Shown here piece after piece: positions 60,103 to 64,000 of a DNA stretch of 64,000 nt (the stretch's first letter is position 1; each line of letters opens with the position of its first letter). The notes beneath the pieces were generated by a model. It was given only the letters and a program-made list of their open reading frames with translations, did no database searches and had not been told where the DNA came from. Source of the stretch: Conexibacter sp. CPCC 205762 (GTDB taxonomy: Bacteria; Actinomycetota; Thermoleophilia; Solirubrobacterales; Solirubrobacteraceae). The position numbers and the translations under genes were made by a program. The stretch is from positions 34,425-98,424 of the forward strand of contig NZ_JAUTDN010000019.1 in assembly GCF_030646155.1 (NCBI RefSeq), read 5' to 3'.

Positions 60103-61386
60103 ATGATCGAGCACGAGAGCAGACCGAACGGACCGCGGCGGCTGGAGCGCAGCCGCGACGACCGCGCGGTCGCCGGCGTCTGCGCCGGCGTCGCGCGCTA
60201 CCTCGCCGTCGACGCCACCGTCGTGCGCGTCATCACCGTCGCCCTGCTCGCCTTCGGCGGGTTCGGCGCCTTCCTCTACCTGGCCGCCTGGCTGCTGGTG
60301 CCCGAACAGGGCGCCGAGCGGCCGCTGCTGGGCCCGGTCGACCAGCGCCGCGCGGTGCAGGTGACGGCGATCGTCGTGCTGGCGATCGCCTGTGTCGCGC
60401 TGCTCGGCAGCTGGTGGGGCGGCGGCTTCTGGTTCGGCGGCGGACCGCTGTTCCTCGTCGTCTGCGCCGCCGCGGTGCTGTGGTTCGTGAGCGAACGGCG
60501 GCGCGACGACGAGCCGGCGAGCGCCTACATGGCGAGCGCGACGGCGACGGCGCCTGCGCCGGCCGGCACGGGCGCGCCTGCGCCCGGCGGCTTCGGCGGC
60601 GGCGCGTCCGGCGGCGACAGCGGCGACGGAGGCGACGACGAGACGCTCGTGCAGCCGCCCGCGGGCGATCCGCGCCCGCCGCGCCGGCGCGGCTCCTGGG
60701 GCCTGACGGCGATCGCGGTCGGCGGCGTGATGCTGGCGCTCGGAGCTGCCGCCGCGCTCGACGCGGCCGGCCTCTTCGACCTCGGCTGGGGCGGCTTCGT
60801 CGCGCTCTCGGTCGTGCTGACCGGTGTCGCGCTCGTCGTCAGCGCCTTCTACGGCGGCGCGCGGCTGCTGATCCCGGTCGGGCTGCTGCTGGCGCTCTGC
60901 CTCGGCAGCGCGGCCGCCGCCGGCATCTCGCTCAGCGGCGGCGTCGGCGAGCGCGTCTACCGCGTCTCCGACGGCGACGACCTGCGCGGGAGATACGATC
61001 TGGGCGTCGGCCACCTGCAGCTCGACCTGCGCGACATCGAGCTGGCGCGCGGCGTCACGCACGTGCGCGCCGAGCTGGGCGTCGGCCTGATCGAGGTCGT
61101 CGCCCCCGACGGCCGCTTCGACGGCGACGACGTGACCGTCTCGCAGCGCGCCGACGACGGCCGCGGCGACGGCGGCATCGACACGACCAAGACGATCGTG
61201 ATCGGCGGCGGCGAGCGGAGACTGGAGATCGAGGCGCACGTCGGCGCCGGCGTGATCGCGATCACGACCCATCCGGGCGCCCAGGGCGACTGGGACTGGG
61301 CCAGCCGCTGCGGCGGCGGCGCCCGTCCGGGGCTCGCGTTCGCGGGCCTCCGTCCGACCTGCGAAGGTGACCGCGATGAAGCGTGA
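60103..61386 (+). CDS. PspC-domain protein with LiaF/toastrack-like C-terminus
   Basis: The protein has 427 residues. The N-terminal PspC domain is clear (LERSRDDRAVAGVCAGVARYLAVDATVVRVITVALLAFGGFGAFLYLAAWLLVPE). Several membrane helices and Gly-rich linkers follow. The C-terminus is beta-rich (RYDLGVGHLQLDLRDIELARGVTHVRAELGVGLIEVVAPDG, EAHVGAGVIAITTHPG), like the LiaF/toastrack stress-sensor domain. CAGGCT lies 7 bases before the ATG. It precedes a histidine kinase and response regulator in overlapping order, making it the likely sensor/inhibitor of that two-component system. Confidence 0.88.
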   Translation: MIEHESRPNGPRRLERSRDDRAVAGVCAGVARYLAVDATVVRVITVALLAFGGFGAFLYLAAWLLVPEQGAERPLLGPVDQRRAVQVTAIVVLAIACVALLGSWWGGGFWFGGGPLFLVVCAAAVLWFVSERRRDDEPASAYMASATATAPAPAGTGAPAPGGFGGGASGGDSGDGGDDETLVQPPAGDPRPPRRRGSWGLTAIAVGGVMLALGAAAALDAAGLFDLGWGGFVALSVVLTGVALVVSAFYGGARLLIPVGLLLALCLGSAAAAGISLSGGVGERVYRVSDGDDLRGRYDLGVGHLQLDLRDIELARGVTHVRAELGVGLIEVVAPDGRFDGDDVTVSQRADDGRGDGGIDTTKTIVIGGGERRLEIEAHVGAGVIAITTHPGAQGDWDWASRCGGGARPGLAFAGLRPTCEGDRDEA

Positions 61387-61567
61387 GCGCGAGCCGCACC
61401 TGCCCTCGCTCGTCGTCGGGATCGGCCTGATCCTGTTCGGCGCGCTGCTGCTGCTCGACGCGCTCGACGTCGTCGACGTCAGCGCCGGCGCGGTCGCGCC
61501 GCTGCTGCTGGCGATCGCCGGCGCCGGGCTGCTCGCGACCGGCGTCCGCGAGCGCCGCCGCCGGTGA
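61376..61567 (+). CDS. Small two-helix membrane protein of the PspC operon
   Basis: The protein has 63 residues with two hydrophobic helices (LPSLVVGIGLILFGALLLLDAL and VAPLLLAIAGAGLLATGV) and basic ends. It overlaps the PspC gene by 11 bases and the kinase gene by four (GTGA). This layout resembles the small LiaI-like or DUF5668-type membrane proteins found with LiaF modules. It probably modulates membrane sensing together with the PspC protein. Confidence 0.7.
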   Translation: MKREREPHLPSLVVGIGLILFGALLLLDALDVVDVSAGAVAPLLLAIAGAGLLATGVRERRRR

Positions 61568-62880
61568 GCGACGCGTCCGCCCGCCCCGGCGCCGGCAGCG
61601 GCGCGCGGACGCCGAGCGCGGCGGGCGGCGCGCCGCTGCAGACCCACCGGCCGCCGCTGCGGCGGCTGCCGGACGAGGGCTCGCTGGCCGGCGTCTGCGC
61701 CGGCCTCGCGCGCCATCTCGACGTCGACGTCCGCTACGTGCAGGCCGGCTTCGTCGTGCTGACGGTCTTCGGCGGGGTCGGCTTCGCCGTCTACGCGCTC
61801 GGCTGGGCGCTGCTGCCGGCGGTCCACACGAAGCCGCCGGCGCAGCGGCGCGAGTGGAGCAGCCGCGGCGGCTTCCTGCGCGAGGTCGCGGGGATCGCGC
61901 TGCTGGCGGCGGCCGCGCTGCTGGGCCTGCGGCAGGTCGGCTTCTGGCTCGGCGACACGCCGATATGGCCGCTGGCGCTCGGCGGCGCGGGCGCGGCGCT
62001 GATCTGGCGCCAGGCGGAGGCGGCGGCCGCCTGGACGCCGGCCGAGCTGCGCCATCCGCTGCAGGGGATCCGCGACCGCATGAGCGCCGAGCGCGGCGCC
62101 GACGGCCGCCGCACCGCCCTCGGCGTGACGCTGATCGGCCTCGCCGCGCTGCTGCTGCTGCGCGAGACCGGCGCGCTGCAGCAGGTCGGCAACGCGCTCG
62201 GCGGGATCGTCGTGCTGGCGTTCGCGGTCGGGCTGATCTTCGGCCCCTACCTGGCGCGGCTGGCGCGCTCGCTGGCGGAGGAGCGGGCCGAGCGGATCCG
62301 CTCGCAGGAGCGCGCCGAGGTCGCCGCCCACCTGCACGACTCGGTGCTGCAGACGCTGGCGCTGATCCAGAAGCGGTCGGAGGACCCGAGAGAGGTCGCG
62401 AGCCTCGCGCGGCGGCAGGAGCGCGAGCTGCGCAACTGGCTGCAGGAGCGGCCGGCGCAGCCGGCGGGCGCCTCGCTGGCGGCGGCGCTGGAGGAGGTCG
62501 CGACCGAGGTCGAGCAGCTGCACGGCGTCCCGGTCGAGGTCGTGACGGTCGGCGACCACGCGCTTGACGAGCGGCTGGCGGCGCTCGTGCAGGCGGTCAG
62601 AGAGGCGCTCTCCAACGCCGCCAAGTTCGCCGGCAGCGCGAAGGTCGACCTCTACGCCGAGGTCGCCGACGGCCGCGTCGAGGTGTTCGTGCGCGACCGC
62701 GGCGTCGGCTTCGACCCGGCCGCGATCCCGGCCGACCGGCGCGGCGTGCGCGAGTCGATCGTCGGGCGGATGGAGCGCCACGGCGGCAGCGCGACGATCA
62801 GCGCCGCGCCCGGCGCCGGCACCGAGGTCGAGCTGAGCATGGAGCTGCCAGCGTCGAACGCCGAGGGCGAAGCCCCGTGA
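61564..62880 (+). CDS. PspC-domain sensor histidine kinase
   Basis: The protein has 438 residues. An N-terminal PspC domain (LRRLPDEGSLAGVCAGLARHLDVDVRYVQAGFVVLTVFGGVGFAVYALGWALLP) is followed by four membrane segments, a HisKA_3-like dimerisation region with the phosphoacceptor in AEVAAHLHDSVLQTLALIQK, and an ATPase domain (VREALSNAAKFAGSAKVDLY, DRGVGFDPAAI, GGSATISAAPGAGTEVEL). It belongs to the NarX/LiaS group. The GTG start overlaps the small gene before it. The response regulator follows with a GTGA overlap. Confidence 0.93.
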   Translation: MSDASARPGAGSGARTPSAAGGAPLQTHRPPLRRLPDEGSLAGVCAGLARHLDVDVRYVQAGFVVLTVFGGVGFAVYALGWALLPAVHTKPPAQRREWSSRGGFLREVAGIALLAAAALLGLRQVGFWLGDTPIWPLALGGAGAALIWRQAEAAAAWTPAELRHPLQGIRDRMSAERGADGRRTALGVTLIGLAALLLLRETGALQQVGNALGGIVVLAFAVGLIFGPYLARLARSLAEERAERIRSQERAEVAAHLHDSVLQTLALIQKRSEDPREVASLARRQERELRNWLQERPAQPAGASLAAALEEVATEVEQLHGVPVEVVTVGDHALDERLAALVQAVREALSNAAKFAGSAKVDLYAEVADGRVEVFVRDRGVGFDPAAIPADRRGVRESIVGRMERHGGSATISAAPGAGTEVELSMELPASNAEGEAP

Positions 62881-63563
62881 CACGCGTCCTGATCGTCGAC
62901 GACCACGCGCTCTTCCGCGCCGGCGTGCGCGCCGAGCTGGGGCAGCGGGTCGAGGTCGTCGGCGAGGCCGACGGGGTCGAGGCGGCGGTCGCCGCGATCG
63001 CCGCGCAGACGCCCGACGTCGTGCTGCTCGACGTGCACATGCCGGGCGGCGGCGGGGTCGAGGTGATCCGCCGCAGCAGCGGCGCGGTGCCGGGCGTGCG
63101 CTTCCTCGCGCTGTCGGTCTCCGACGCGCCCGACGACGTGATCGCGGTGATCCGCGCGGGCGCGCGCGGCTACGTGACGAAGACGATCTCGGCCGACGAG
63201 CTGGTCGAGGCGATCGAGCGGGTCGCCGACGGCGACGCCGTCTTCTCGCCGCGGCTGGCCGGCTTCGTGCTCGACGCCTTCGCGAGCGGCAGCGTGACCG
63301 CGCCCGCGCCGGCCGCCGCCCGCGCGACCAGCGCCGGCCCGGCCGGCGGCGACGCCGACCTCGACCAGCTGACGGCGCGCGAGCGCGAGGTGCTGCGCCA
63401 CATCGCCCGCGGCTACCTCTACAAGGAGGTCGCGCTGAGGCTGGGGATCTCGACCAAGACGGTCGAGGCGCACGTCTCGGCGGTGCTGCGCAAGCTGCAG
63501 CTCTCCAACCGCCACGAGCTGAGCCGCTGGGCGGTCGAGCGGCGGCTGCTCGACGAGGAGTGA
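62877..63563 (+). CDS. LuxR/NarL-type response regulator
   Basis: The protein has 228 residues. The receiver domain (TRVLIVDDHALFRAGVRAELG, phosphoacceptor Asp in VVLLDVHMPGG, Lys in YVTKTIS) is joined by an Ala/Pro-rich linker to a LuxR-type helix-turn-helix (LTAREREVLRHIARGYLYKEVALRLGISTKTVEAHVSAVLRKLQLSNRHEL). It is the partner of the PspC kinase, with the GTG overlapping the kinase stop by four bases. By analogy with LiaR it should answer envelope stress and control the PspC operon (inference). Confidence 0.95.
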   Translation: MTRVLIVDDHALFRAGVRAELGQRVEVVGEADGVEAAVAAIAAQTPDVVLLDVHMPGGGGVEVIRRSSGAVPGVRFLALSVSDAPDDVIAVIRAGARGYVTKTISADELVEAIERVADGDAVFSPRLAGFVLDAFASGSVTAPAPAAARATSAGPAGGDADLDQLTAREREVLRHIARGYLYKEVALRLGISTKTVEAHVSAVLRKLQLSNRHELSRWAVERRLLDEE

Positions 63564-63572
63564 GCGCCCGCC

Positions 63573-64000
63573 TCAGTCGTCGTCCCACAGCCGCTCGGGC
63601 TGCGGGGTCGAGCGCATGCGGCGGGTGGGCGGGTCGGCGTCGTCGGGCAGGCGCTCCGTCGGCGGATCCTCGGGGATCGGCTCGACGCGATGCTGCCGCG
63701 TCGGCGGCTCCGGCTGCTCGTCGGGATCGAGCCAGCTCGGTGGATCGGGCAGCGCGCGCGTCGCCTCCTCCTCGCTCGGCAGCGGCGGGCGCGCGCGGCG
63801 GCGGCGCGTCGGTGCCTCGGTGGAGGGCTCGGGCGGCTGGTCGGCGGCGATGCGGCGCGTCGGCGCCTCGTCGGCGGCCGGCTGCGGCAGCGGCGGCTCC
63901 GGCGGCGCGGGGGAGGGCGGGGCGACCGGCTGCTCGGCCGGCAGCGGGCGGGTGCGCTCGGTGCCGGGGGCGGTGCGGGCACGGGCGCGGCGGGAGTCGG
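63573..64000 (-). CDS. Partial protein with repeated Pro-Thr-Arg-Arg motifs
   Basis: The frame is open from the right edge to a TGA at 63575-63573; only about 142 C-terminal residues are seen. They are highly Pro/Glu/Arg-rich and disordered in character, with repeated short motifs: EAPTRRI, EAPTRRRR, EEATRAL, PPTRQHR, PPTERLP, PPTRRMR, ending ERLWDDD. Repeated acidic-Pro-Thr-Arg units with threonine in register could be kinase targets or FHA-binding sites (inference). The catalytic or folded part, if any, lies outside the window. It is convergent with the response regulator gene. Confidence 0.6.
   Translation of the reverse strand, partial: DSRRARARTAPGTERTRPLPAEQPVAPPSPAPPEPPLPQPAADEAPTRRIAADQPPEPSTEAPTRRRRARPPLPSEEEATRALPDPPSWLDPDEQPEPPTRQHRVEPIPEDPPTERLPDDADPPTRRMRSTPQPERLWDDD

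Overview
The window is very GC-rich, densely packed actinobacterial chromosome. Several traits suggest Thermoleophilia (Solirubrobacterales, a Conexibacter-like lineage): an mce operon with a single YrbE permease and its own ATPase, an actinobacterial IHF-like protein, a CGFS glutaredoxin/BolA pair, a type III glutamine synthetase, and heavy use of the arginine codon AGA despite the GC content. This placement is inference. No rRNA, tRNA, CRISPR array, insertion sequence or prophage core was found.

Layout. 1-3742: a partial RTX-repeat protein, a 36-base palindrome with an iron-box-like core, an SDR oxidoreductase and an AbiE-like two-gene toxin-antitoxin pair. 3751-14403: a CoA-ester catabolic locus with two acyl-CoA dehydrogenases, a cupin, a crotonase, a carboxyltransferase subunit without its biotin partner, a beta-keto acid cleavage enzyme, a CaiB-type CoA-transferase, MerR and TetR regulators and a DUF2804-like protein. 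Two promoters in this locus share an operator-like motif. 14424-15478: a four-gene membrane cassette (holin-like/DUF3618). 16135-20200: DegV, a glutaredoxin-like protein, an S55-type peptidase, and the iron-sulfur trio CGFS glutaredoxin, BolA and ErpA/HesB. 20284-28565: a glycosyltransferase fused to a flippase-like membrane domain, MetH, and glutamine synthetase III.

29916-44271 is the centrepiece: one MlaE permease, one MlaF ATPase, six consecutive MCE proteins, an MMPL transporter and an atypical redoxin. Most junctions overlap by four bases. All six MCE proteins carry a C-terminal cysteine pair, which may link them to the redoxin at the operon end.

44318-54781: a B3/B4-domain protein, small conserved proteins, a glyoxalase-fold protein, an IHF-like protein, a serine palmitoyltransferase-like enzyme divergent from a GNAT protein (candidate sphingolipid pair), a DNA glycosylase, AmtB-GlnK (the PII protein lacks Tyr51) and a PucR regulator. 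54785-57475: an ABC importer behind a clear TPP riboswitch, so probably a thiamine-precursor transporter. 57493-63563: a VWA/MoxR pair and a PspC/LiaF/LiaS/LiaR-like envelope-stress module. A partial protein with repeated P-T-R-R motifs runs off the right edge.

About a dozen genes have a TANNNT hexamer 6-10 bases before the start codon, which suggests that leaderless transcripts are common.
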